Source: Comamonadaceae bacterium CG_4_10_14_3_um_filter_60_75
GTDB taxonomy: Bacteria > Pseudomonadota > Gammaproteobacteria > Burkholderiales > Burkholderiaceae_C
Length of the DNA: 25,093 nucleotides
Reading direction: 5' to 3'
NCBI GenBank assembly: GCA_002784245.1
Contig: PFKL01000012.1
Coordinates: 1-25,093 of the forward strand
This document shows, one piece after another, positions 15,360 through 22,416 of this stretch. The first letter of the stretch is position 1, and every line of letters begins with the position of its first letter. The position numbers and the translations under genes are program-made. The notes under the pieces were generated by a model. The model searched no databases. It was not told the origin of the DNA and saw only the letters and a program-made list of their open reading frames with translations.

Positions 15360-17501
15360 TTACAGACTGGCGATGGCTTGGCGCAACGCGCTGGCCGACA
15401 GAATCTCGGAGAAGATCACCGGCGCTTTGCCCGGTGCCAGCAGCACATACACCGGTACCCCGTTGCGCCCGAGTTGCGCCAGCGCAGCGGTGATGGCTGG
15501 GTCGCGGCGGGTCCAGTCGGCGCGCAGCAAGATTACTTTTTTCGCGTCAAAGTCACCTAGCACCGCACTGTCGGAGAGCGTGGTTTGCTCGTTGTACTGG
15601 CAGGTCACGCACCAGGCGGCGGTGAAGTCCACAAACACCGGCGTGCCTGCGGCGACCAGTTGCTCGGCTTTGCCGGGCGCCCAGGCTTGCCAGCGCTCGC
15701 CGCCCGCCGTGCTTGCGGTAGTGACCGGGTGCACCACATTGCCGCCGATCGCCCCCGCCAATAGCGCCAGGATGGCGATGGATAAGGCGGCGATGACGCG
15801 TCGACCGCGCCCCTGCAAAGCGAGCGACCACAGCGCCAGCGCCAGTGCCACCAGCAGCGCCAGCAAGGCAGCCGCACCATTGATGCCGCTTTGTTGCCCG
15901 AGCACCCACACCAGCCAGACCACGGTGGCAAACATCGGGAACGCCATTGCGTGGCGGAAGGTCAGCATCCAGGGGCCGGGCCTTGGCATCCGGCGTGCCA
16001 GCGTCGGCCACCATGCGAGCGCCAGAAACGGCAGCGCCATACCCACACCAAGCACGGTAAAGATCAGCAGCGCTTGGGCCGCCGGCAGCCCCAGCGCCAG
16101 CCCGAGCGACGCACCCATGAACGGCGCGGTGCAGGGCGAGGCAATCACCACCGCCAGAACACCCGACAAAAACGCGTTGGTGGTCTTGTTGCTGCTCTGT
16201 ACCGAGGCCACGCCAGCGGGTACAAACTGGCCAAACTCAAACACCCCGGCCAGGTTCAGCCCGAGCACGGTAAACAGCGCTGCCAACGCCGCCACCACCG
16301 CGGGTGACTGTAACTGAAAGCCCCAGCCGAGCTGCTCCCCGGCGCTACGCAGCGCCAGCATCAGCGCGCCCAGCGCCACAAACGACAGCACCACCCCCGC
16401 GCTGTAGGCCAGCCCGCCGCTGCGCTGCGCACGAAGATCGTCACCGTGGCCGGCAAAGCCGATCACCTTGATCGCCAGCACCGGGAACACGCACGGCATC
16501 AAATTCAGGATCATTCCGCCCAGCAGCGCGCCCACCAATGCAAACCAGAAACTGGTGGGCACGCTCGCGGGTGCGACGGCAGTGAAACTTGCCGTTGGTG
16601 TGGCGGTGGTGTTGGCGGGCAAACTGCCAGCTGCTGGCCAAGTTCCGCTGATGGCGGCGGTGGTGACAAAACCGCTGCGTTGTCCGTTGAGGTCACCGAC
16701 CAGCAGCAGCGGCAACGCGGCGGGCTCACCGGCACGGTGTTTGGCAATGGGCACACCGGCACTCCAGCGCCCACCTTGCCACGCTTGTGTCCATGCGGCG
16801 GCGGGTTCAATGATCTCGGGCGTTTCCGGGAAAAATTCGAGTGTCTTGCCTTGCAGCGCGGCGGGCAGGCCATCGACCGAGACCTTGAGCACACCACCTT
16901 CAATGGCGATGGCGCTGCTGCCGGCGAGCTTCTGCGGTTGCGCATTGAACGCAGCATCAAAATTGGGCGCGTTCAATGCGGTCGAGCCTTTGAGCGGCAG
17001 GTGCAGGGTGAAAGCGCCGTCTTGTGGTACGCATTCGGTCTTGCACACCAGCCAGCTGGCTTGCAGTTTGATCTGCAGGTCAGTGCCTGTCAAAGGCTTG
17101 AACTGCGGCGTGATCGTCAACGGCACGGGCAACAGCACGGTGTCGCCATAGCCGTAATTGGCCAGATTGCCAACCGGAATCTTGGCGGGCAGTGGCCAGG
17201 CGATGTCGCCGGCCTGGACGCCTGCGGGCAGCGTCCAGCTCAGGGTAATGGGCAGACCCGAATCACCAGGATTCTTCCAGTAGGTGTGCCATTCAGGCTG
17301 GTGCTTGATCTGCAGGCCGACCCAGACTTGCTTGCCAGCGTCCACGCCATCGGGGGCGTACGCCATCAGTTCGGCGCGGACCTGCTCGGTAGTCACCACC
17401 GTTTGATTGCCATTTTGGGCTGTAGCCCAAGTAGGGAAAGCGCTGACAGCTACGAAAAATGCAGCTACCAGGGCGCGGGTCAGTTGATGAGTGTGGGCCA
17501 T
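15360..17501 (-). CDS. dsbD: Protein-disulfide reductase, DsbD/ScsB family
   Basis: A 713-aa membrane protein that passes electrons from cytosolic thioredoxin to the periplasm. It has a signal peptide (residues 1-28), an N-terminal periplasmic domain with Cys153 and Cys157, a central eight-helix-type core with MPC (Cys337) and SPC (Cys457), and a C-terminal thioredoxin domain with WCVTC (630-634). The N-terminal HTYWKNPGDSG segment is more like ScsB than classical DsbD, so metal-stress thiol repair is an alternative role. It lies 138 bases upstream of the cytochrome operon on the same strand, where reduced CxxCH cysteines are needed for heme attachment. The GGGGTCAGAT motif lies directly before its start codon. 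Confidence 0.88.
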   Translation of the reverse strand: MAHTHQLTRALVAAFFVAVSAFPTWATAQNGNQTVVTTEQVRAELMAYAPDGVDAGKQVWVGLQIKHQPEWHTYWKNPGDSGLPITLSWTLPAGVQAGDIAWPLPAKIPVGNLANYGYGDTVLLPVPLTITPQFKPLTGTDLQIKLQASWLVCKTECVPQDGAFTLHLPLKGSTALNAPNFDAAFNAQPQKLAGSSAIAIEGGVLKVSVDGLPAALQGKTLEFFPETPEIIEPAAAWTQAWQGGRWSAGVPIAKHRAGEPAALPLLLVGDLNGQRSGFVTTAAISGTWPAAGSLPANTTATPTASFTAVAPASVPTSFWFALVGALLGGMILNLMPCVFPVLAIKVIGFAGHGDDLRAQRSGGLAYSAGVVLSFVALGALMLALRSAGEQLGWGFQLQSPAVVAALAALFTVLGLNLAGVFEFGQFVPAGVASVQSSNKTTNAFLSGVLAVVIASPCTAPFMGASLGLALGLPAAQALLIFTVLGVGMALPFLALAWWPTLARRMPRPGPWMLTFRHAMAFPMFATVVWLVWVLGQQSGINGAAALLALLVALALALWSLALQGRGRRVIAALSIAILALLAGAIGGNVVHPVTTASTAGGERWQAWAPGKAEQLVAAGTPVFVDFTAAWCVTCQYNEQTTLSDSAVLGDFDAKKVILLRADWTRRDPAITAALAQLGRNGVPVYVLLAPGKAPVIFSEILSASALRQAIASL

Positions 17502-17732
17502 AACGGGGTCAGATTGTGTGCAGTGCGAAGAGTTCCGGTCTGTTGGGGGCGGGTGCGGTTGTTGTTTGCGCTGGTTGGGGGTGTCAGGGGCTGTATTTTG
17601 ATCTCAATTGAGGGTGTGGCATCAAGTGTCTATTGAGGAATCAGCCAACCGATTTGGCGCAGTTGCAGGTGGGCTGACAGAGGGAATTCATGAACAGCCG
17701 AGTTTCGATGTGGTGCGCCATGCCATTTCGCA
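17502..17732. other. Intergenic region between ruvC and dsbD
   Basis: This 231-base gap must hold the dsbD promoter and any ruvC terminator, but I see no convincing -35/-10 pair and no hairpin with a T-run. The only recognisable element is GGGGTCAGAT at 17505-17514, which repeats one arm of the icmF palindrome. A plus-strand frame crossing it has no protein-like features. Confidence 0.4.
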
Positions 17733-18293
17733 TCACCGACTGCGCCCACCCTTGTACGCCGCCTTCTGGGTTTGTTGCTGCACACCGCCAATCCCTTTGG
17801 CGTTAGCCAGCAGGCGCATCGACGTGTGCGCGTGGGCGTGGGTGATGGCCAGGCCCAGCGCGTCGGCGGCGTCGGTGCCGGGCAGTCCCGGCAGCTTCAG
17901 CAGGCGGCGCACCATTTCCTGAATCTGGGTTTTGTCGGCGCGGCCGTAGCCTACCACCGCCTGCTTCATCTGCAGCGCCGTGTACTCGGCCACAGGCAGG
18001 TCAGCGGACACCAAAGCCGTGACCGCCGCGCCACGCGCCTGCCCTAGCAGCAAGGTGGACTGCGGGTTGACGTTGACAAAGACGATTTCAACCGACGCGC
18101 AATCGGGCTGGTAGCGCGCCACCACCTCGCGAATGCCGTCAAACAGCACCTTCAGTCGCGCTGGCAAATGGTCTTTTTCAATGCGCGTGGTGCTGATCGT
18201 GCCGCTGGCCACGTAGCGCAGGTCAGCACCGTCAGCGTCGACCACGCCAAAACCAGTGGTGCGCAAGCCGGGGTCGATGCCGAGGATTCTCAT
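17733..18293 (-). CDS. ruvC: Crossover junction endodeoxyribonuclease RuvC
   Basis: A 186-aa nuclease that cuts Holliday junctions as a dimer with RuvAB. MRILGIDPGLRTTGFG at the start gives the first catalytic Asp (residue 7). VEIVFVNVNPQSTLLLGQARG supplies the catalytic Glu and junction-recognition loop, and DAADALGLAITHAH supplies the last acidic residues. The ATG at 18293 is preferred over an in-frame TTG at 18302 because the family begins MRILGIDPG. The dispersed repeat at 18308-18331 lies just upstream, in what would be the leader. No ruvA or ruvB is in the window. Confidence 0.94.
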   Translation of the reverse strand: MRILGIDPGLRTTGFGVVDADGADLRYVASGTISTTRIEKDHLPARLKVLFDGIREVVARYQPDCASVEIVFVNVNPQSTLLLGQARGAAVTALVSADLPVAEYTALQMKQAVVGYGRADKTQIQEMVRRLLKLPGLPGTDAADALGLAITHAHAHTSMRLLANAKGIGGVQQQTQKAAYKGGRSR

Positions 18294-18307
18294 AATACTC
18301 AAAAATA

Positions 18308-18331
18308 GTAGCTGCTAGCGCTTGTATATCA
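18308..18331 (-). repeat. Dispersed repeat copy B, between cdsA-like and ruvC
   Basis: The reverse complement has the core TGATATACAAGCGC followed by AGCAGCTAC and differs from 534-557 at one base. The wider similarity runs to about 18346, so the repeat overlaps the last codons of the cdsA-like gene and supplies its stop (GGC TTG TAA). It also fills most of the 42-base gap before ruvC. Confidence 0.8.
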
Positions 18332-18335
18332 GGGG

Positions 18336-19334
18336 TTACAAGCCAAAATACCATCTGGCCGAGTGAAAGAAAACGGGCGCGGCAAAGCACAGCGCGTCAA
18401 TGCGGTCAAGCATGCCGCCAGCACCGGTCACGCCGCGGCCCTCACCGCGCCAGATGGGGATACCGCGGTCGCGTTTGAGCGCTTTCATCACCAGGTGACC
18501 GAGCGACCCGGCGCCGCAGGCGATGAACGACAGGGCAAAGGCCTGCCCTGGTACAAACGGCGTGATGCCCGCCAACAGCGCGCCCAACAGGCTGCCCGCC
18601 ACCATGCCCGACCACCACGCGCGCCAGATAAAGCTCTGGCTGACCAGCGGCGCCGCAGCGGGTTTGTTCAATTGCATCAGGCGGCGCGCTACCAGATGCT
18701 GCGTGACCATGCAGGTCTGCACCACCAGCACCAGAAACAGCAGCAGGAAAGCGTTGCGCTGGTCATAGCGCGGGAATTTGAGCAGCAGCAGCGCGGGCAC
18801 GTGGCTCATGCCGTAGATGCAGACCATGATGCCCCATTGCAACTTGGCGTTGCGTTCGAGAAAGTGCGTCGGGTCGTTGGCCAGCGCGCTCACCACCGGA
18901 ATCGCCAGAAACACGTAGACCGGAATAAACACGGTAAACAGGTTGAAGTGCGCCGTGCCCACCAGCCAGTACTGAAATGGCAGCACGACAAAAAACGCCA
19001 ATACCAGGCTGCGGTGGTCGCCGCGACGGGTGGGCGAGAGCGTCAAAAATTCACGCAGCGCAAAGAAAGAGCCCAGCCCAAACAACACCAGGCGCGACAC
19101 ATCGCCGGCCAGCCAGGCCACCCAAAAGACAAAGACCAGCAGCCAGCTGGTCTTGAGCAACTGCGTCAGGTTGTCGATTTCGTCGCGATGCTGTTGCGCG
19201 CGTTGGGGGTCGGCAAACTCGCGCATTGAACGCAGGAAAAGCGCCAGTCCGGCCAGCAGCAACAGCCCGAAGACGATGACGAACATGGCGCCAATCTGCT
19301 GCGCCGGGGTCAGGTTTTTCAGGGTTTGGTACAC
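18336..19334 (-). CDS. Phosphatidate cytidylyltransferase (CdsA family)
   Basis: A 332-aa membrane enzyme predicted to make CDP-diacylglycerol from phosphatidate and CTP, the branch point for phospholipid synthesis. It has about eight hydrophobic helices. The C-terminal signature is recognisable: GSLGHLVMKALKRDRGI, then GAGGMLDRIDAL. It is longer than typical CdsA because of an extra N-terminal helix and a charged segment at residues 38-60. It directly follows the acyltransferase gene (13 bases), so phosphatidate producer and consumer are adjacent. Similar CdsA-like proteins beside PlsC are often second copies outside the main lipid cluster, so I leave the symbol empty. The final codons come from a dispersed repeat. 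Confidence 0.85.
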   Translation of the reverse strand: MYQTLKNLTPAQQIGAMFVIVFGLLLLAGLALFLRSMREFADPQRAQQHRDEIDNLTQLLKTSWLLVFVFWVAWLAGDVSRLVLFGLGSFFALREFLTLSPTRRGDHRSLVLAFFVVLPFQYWLVGTAHFNLFTVFIPVYVFLAIPVVSALANDPTHFLERNAKLQWGIMVCIYGMSHVPALLLLKFPRYDQRNAFLLLFLVLVVQTCMVTQHLVARRLMQLNKPAAAPLVSQSFIWRAWWSGMVAGSLLGALLAGITPFVPGQAFALSFIACGAGSLGHLVMKALKRDRGIPIWRGEGRGVTGAGGMLDRIDALCFAAPVFFHSARWYFGL

Positions 19335-19347
19335 GGCAGCGAGCTCT

Positions 19348-19980
19348 TTAGACGTTGCGCAGGGCGATCACCGCGTCGCGCGCCCGCTGCAGAAATGCGT
19401 GCCGCTCTTCGCCGTCTTGCACGTGCATCGGTGCGCCAAAGGTGACCGAGCACAGCACCGGCACCGGCACCACCTCGCCCTTGGGCATGACGCGCTGCAC
19501 GTTGTTGATCCACGCCGGCACCAGTTCCACCTGCGGGAACTTGATGGCCAGGTTGTACAGCCCGGCCTTGAACGCCTGCGGCTCGTCGGCAAAGCCGCGC
19601 GTGCCCTCAGGGAAGAGGATCAGGGAGTCGCCCGCGTGCATGGCATCAATCAGCGGCTCCAGCGGGTCTTCGTCGGCGTGGCGCTCGCGCGAGACGTAGA
19701 TCACATTGAACACTGCGCTGGTGAGCCAGTGCTTGAACGGCGTTTTGGTCCAGTAGTCGCGCGCGGCCACGGCGCGCACCGAGTGGCGCAACTCACGGGG
19801 CAGCGCCGCCCAGATCATGACCAGGTCGGCGTGGCTCTGGTGGTTGGCAAAGTAGATGCGCTGCTCGGCCTTGGGCGGGCAACCCCACCAGCGCGCCTGC
19901 GAGCCGGTGAGCACGCGGATCAGCCCGAGCAAAAAATAGCTCATCGCCACCGCCGCCCAGTTCAATACCAATTTCTTCAT
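19348..19980 (-). CDS. plsC: 1-acyl-sn-glycerol-3-phosphate acyltransferase (PlsC family)
   Basis: A 210-aa membrane-associated acyltransferase predicted to convert lysophosphatidate to phosphatidate. An N-terminal hydrophobic helix (residues 5-24) is followed by the catalytic NHQSHAD (HX4D, His47 and Asp52), YVSRER, and the glycerol-phosphate-binding FPEGTRG near residue 123. Its start codon overlaps the mtgA stop by four bases (ATGA), so translation is coupled. The product feeds the CdsA-family enzyme encoded next. Several PlsC paralogues are usual in this family of bacteria, so the physiological substrate may differ. Confidence 0.86.
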   Translation of the reverse strand: MKKLVLNWAAVAMSYFLLGLIRVLTGSQARWWGCPPKAEQRIYFANHQSHADLVMIWAALPRELRHSVRAVAARDYWTKTPFKHWLTSAVFNVIYVSRERHADEDPLEPLIDAMHAGDSLILFPEGTRGFADEPQAFKAGLYNLAIKFPQVELVPAWINNVQRVMPKGEVVPVPVLCSVTFGAPMHVQDGEERHAFLQRARDAVIALRNV

Positions 19981-20711
19981 GGCAATTCGGCGCTGCCCAG
20001 CCGGTTGACGATCACCGCCGCGCGGCCAGCCACATAACTGCTGTTGGGCAGCTTCTCAAAATACTTGGGCCGCGGCAGCATCACCGCCAGGCGCGCTGCC
20101 TCGTAGCCGGTGAGTTGGGCGGCAGTCTTGCGAAAGTAGTGCTGCGCCGCCGCCTCGGCACCAAAAACACCTTCACCCCATTCGACACTGTTGAGGTAGA
20201 TCTCCAGAATGCGCTGCTTGCCCAGAATGCCCTCGAGCAGCAGCGTCAACACAAACTCCTGACCTTTGCGCAGAAAGGTGCGCTCGCCCGACAAAAAGAG
20301 GTTTTTCGCCAGTTGTTGGCTGATGGTCGAGCCACCGACCACCTTGGGCGCCTTGACCGGCTTGGCCGGGTTGCGCGCTGGCGCACGGGCGGCACGCTCC
20401 TGTGCCTTGGCGTTTTTCTGCCAGGCTTTTTCCAGCGCGTCCCAGTCAATGCCGTCGTGGTTGACAAAGCCATCGTCCTCGCTGGCAATCACCGCGCGCT
20501 TGAGGTTGTTGGAAATCTTGTCGTAGGGCGACCATTGCTGGCGCCATTTCAGCGTGCCTTTTTCGGTGGCGACGCGCCACGCCTCGGAACGCTCAAACGC
20601 GGTCGACTGCGGGTCGATGACAAGCATGGTGGCAATGCGCGCAACAAAGAAAAGCTGCAGCAGCACCCCAGCCACACCCACCAGCCCCAACCAGCGCCAG
20701 ACCGTCTTCAT
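19977..20711 (-). CDS. mtgA: Monofunctional biosynthetic peptidoglycan transglycosylase
   Basis: A 244-aa GT51 glycosyltransferase that polymerises lipid II into glycan strands in the periplasm. An N-terminal membrane anchor (residues about 7-32) is followed by IASEDDGFVNHDGID with the catalytic Glu, then GGSTISQQLAKNLFLS, KGQEFVLTLLLE and ILEIYLNSVEWGEGVFG, all standard GT51 motifs. There is no transpeptidase domain, which separates it from class A penicillin-binding proteins. A basic Ala/Pro/Lys insertion lies just before VVGGST. The gene overlaps aroE upstream and plsC downstream by four bases each. Confidence 0.94.
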   Translation of the reverse strand: MKTVWRWLGLVGVAGVLLQLFFVARIATMLVIDPQSTAFERSEAWRVATEKGTLKWRQQWSPYDKISNNLKRAVIASEDDGFVNHDGIDWDALEKAWQKNAKAQERAARAPARNPAKPVKAPKVVGGSTISQQLAKNLFLSGERTFLRKGQEFVLTLLLEGILGKQRILEIYLNSVEWGEGVFGAEAAAQHYFRKTAAQLTGYEAARLAVMLPRPKYFEKLPNSSYVAGRAAVIVNRLGSAELP

Positions 20712-21553
20712 GGCGAACCCAGGCGCGCGCGCAGCTCGGCCAGTACCGGCGCTGCCGGCGGCATGACGCCGCGCCAGATGTAAAACGACACGGCTGCCTG
20801 GCCGACCAACATGCCCAGGCCGTCGCGCGCCACCGCGCCGTGCGTGCGCGCCCAGGCCATAAAGCCGTGGGCCGGTGCGCCGTACATCATGTCGTAAGCC
20901 AGCGCACCGGGCTTGAGTACGCTTGCCGCAACCGGCACGCCGTGGCCGCCCAGGCTGCTGGCCGTGCCGTTGATGATGACATCAAAATTGGCATCTAGCC
21001 CTTGTAAATCAAGCCCGGTAAGCTCTGTATTTTGAAGCATGGCGAGCGTCTGATGGCGCGCCACCAGGTCTGCGGCGCGCTGCGCTGTGCGGTTGGCTAC
21101 GCAAATATGGGATGGTCCGGCGTTGATCAGTGGCCCCAGCACACCGGCAGCGGCCCCCCCTGCGCCAATCAGCAGCACGCGTTTGCCTTGCAGAACAACG
21201 CCGGCGTTTTGTTCGATGTCGTGCACCAGGCCGACGCCGTCGGTGTTGTCGGCCAGAATCTTGCCATCCTGGAATGTCAATGTATTGCACGCTTGTGCCA
21301 ACGCCGCGCGCTCACTGACCTGATCGGCCAGCGCGGCGGCCTGAAACTTGAACGGTACGGTGATGTTGCAGCCGCGACCGCCTTCCTGGATGAAGTCACG
21401 CACGCTGTCGGCAAAGTTGTCCAGCGGGGTGTCGCGCAAGGTGTAGTGCAGTGTCTGGCCGGTCAGCTCGGCAAAGCGGGCATGAATCCAGGGCGATTGG
21501 CTGTGGGCCACCGGGTGGCCCATCACGCAATAGAGGTCGGTTGGCGTCGTCAT
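20708..21553 (-). CDS. aroE: Shikimate dehydrogenase (NADP+)
   Basis: A 281-aa cytosolic enzyme reducing 3-dehydroshikimate to shikimate in aromatic amino-acid synthesis. Motifs are GHPVAHSQSPWIH (substrate Ser residues), NITVPFKF with the catalytic Lys, NTDGVG with the catalytic Asp, GAGGAAAG for nucleotide binding and NRT. Residues LTGLDLQGLDAN are encoded by the repeat-like patch around 20995-21030, an in-frame insertion or replacement in a variable loop. It starts 5 bases after the TonB-like gene stop, with no clear ribosome-binding site, which suggests coupling. Confidence 0.94.
   Translation of the reverse strand: MTTPTDLYCVMGHPVAHSQSPWIHARFAELTGQTLHYTLRDTPLDNFADSVRDFIQEGGRGCNITVPFKFQAAALADQVSERAALAQACNTLTFQDGKILADNTDGVGLVHDIEQNAGVVLQGKRVLLIGAGGAAAGVLGPLINAGPSHICVANRTAQRAADLVARHQTLAMLQNTELTGLDLQGLDANFDVIINGTASSLGGHGVPVAASVLKPGALAYDMMYGAPAHGFMAWARTHGAVARDGLGMLVGQAAVSFYIWRGVMPPAAPVLAELRARLGSP
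21000..21013 (-). repeat. Repeat core CCTTGTAAATCAAG inside aroE
   Basis: These 14 bases are identical to 11127-11140 in the hemE-priA gap. The wider CTAGCCCTTGTAAATCAAG resembles the start of copy B (16 of 19 bases). It is translated as part of AroE in the same phase (CTT GAT TTA CAA) as the icmF copy (CTT GAT ATA CAA), a phase without stop codons. Confidence 0.5.
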
Positions 21554-21558
21554 GTCAA

Positions 21559-22416
21559 TTATTTGGCGCTGAGCCGGGTTTCCAGCGTGTCGTCGCGGGT
21601 GAATTTGAAGCGCGAGACCACGGCAATCAGGTCGGCGCGGCGGCGCATCTCACGGTTGAACTGGCCAAACGGCCCGGCGCTGCTGGCGATCATCTGCGCC
21701 TGGCGGTCCAGCGCGGGGATGCCCGAGCTTTGCACGATCTCGGTGGAGAGCACGCGCCCGTCGTTGTTGACGTTGACGATCATGACCAGTTCGCCGTAGA
21801 GCTTCTGGCCGTTGTGCTGGGGAAAATTCTCGGTACCTTTTTCTTCAATAGCCCGGCGCAGGTGGTCGTAATAGACCGCGTACACCGCCTCGCGCGTCGA
21901 CGGGCTGATGTAGCGTTTGCGTGGGCGGGCGTTCTCGCTCTGGATGCGCCGTTCGATCTCGGCCAGCAGCTTGATCAGCTGGCGGCGCTTTTCTTCGCGC
22001 TGCGCCTGCTCGGGGGTGAGCTGGGTTTTTTGTGGGTCAGCCGGGGGCATGGCCGCCAGCATGTTCTTGATGCGTGAGAGCATCAGATTTTGCTGTGCCT
22101 GCATTTCACGCAGTTCGCGCTCGCGGTCTTGTTCGTCGTTGTCGCCGCGCAGCGAGGCGATCGCCGGGGGCAGCGGGCTGGTGGCGCGGCCCTGGTCGCG
22201 GTCGCCACCGCCGGCCATGTTGGTCTGGGCAATGGCCAACGCCTGCGTTGGCGTCTCGTTGGTTCTGGCGTTGACCAGAATCACCTCCAGCGGCGTGTCT
22301 TCAAAGACGCGGTTGAAAGTCTCGGGGTCAACAAAACGCAGCGTGAGCAAAGCGCCGTGCACAGCCAACGACACGCCCAGGGCAAGATGAAGGGTGCTGA
22401 TTGCGCGCAGGTTCAC
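21559..22416 (-). CDS. TonB-family protein
   Basis: A 285-aa protein with one N-terminal membrane helix (residues about 9-28), a long charged, probably coiled-coil middle (about 90-170) and a C-terminal TonB-like domain (YGELVMIVNVNNDGRVLSTEIVQSSGIPALD). TonB proteins transmit inner-membrane energy to outer-membrane receptors. The usual Pro-rich periplasmic spacer is missing and replaced by the Gln/Glu/Arg-rich stretch. No exbB or exbD is nearby. The start is a GTG at 22416 that overlaps the RNase gene stop by four bases (GTGA). An envelope role unrelated to receptor energising is possible. Confidence 0.78.
   Translation of the reverse strand: MNLRAISTLHLALGVSLAVHGALLTLRFVDPETFNRVFEDTPLEVILVNARTNETPTQALAIAQTNMAGGGDRDQGRATSPLPPAIASLRGDNDEQDRERELREMQAQQNLMLSRIKNMLAAMPPADPQKTQLTPEQAQREEKRRQLIKLLAEIERRIQSENARPRKRYISPSTREAVYAVYYDHLRRAIEEKGTENFPQHNGQKLYGELVMIVNVNNDGRVLSTEIVQSSGIPALDRQAQMIASSAGPFGQFNREMRRRADLIAVVSRFKFTRDDTLETRLSAK

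Noticed and set aside
15325..17636. Two long plus-strand frames (15325-16317 and 16446-17636) opposite dsbD
   Set aside because: They are antisense to a complete DsbD-family gene with all redox motifs, and neither shows motifs or a plausible start signal.
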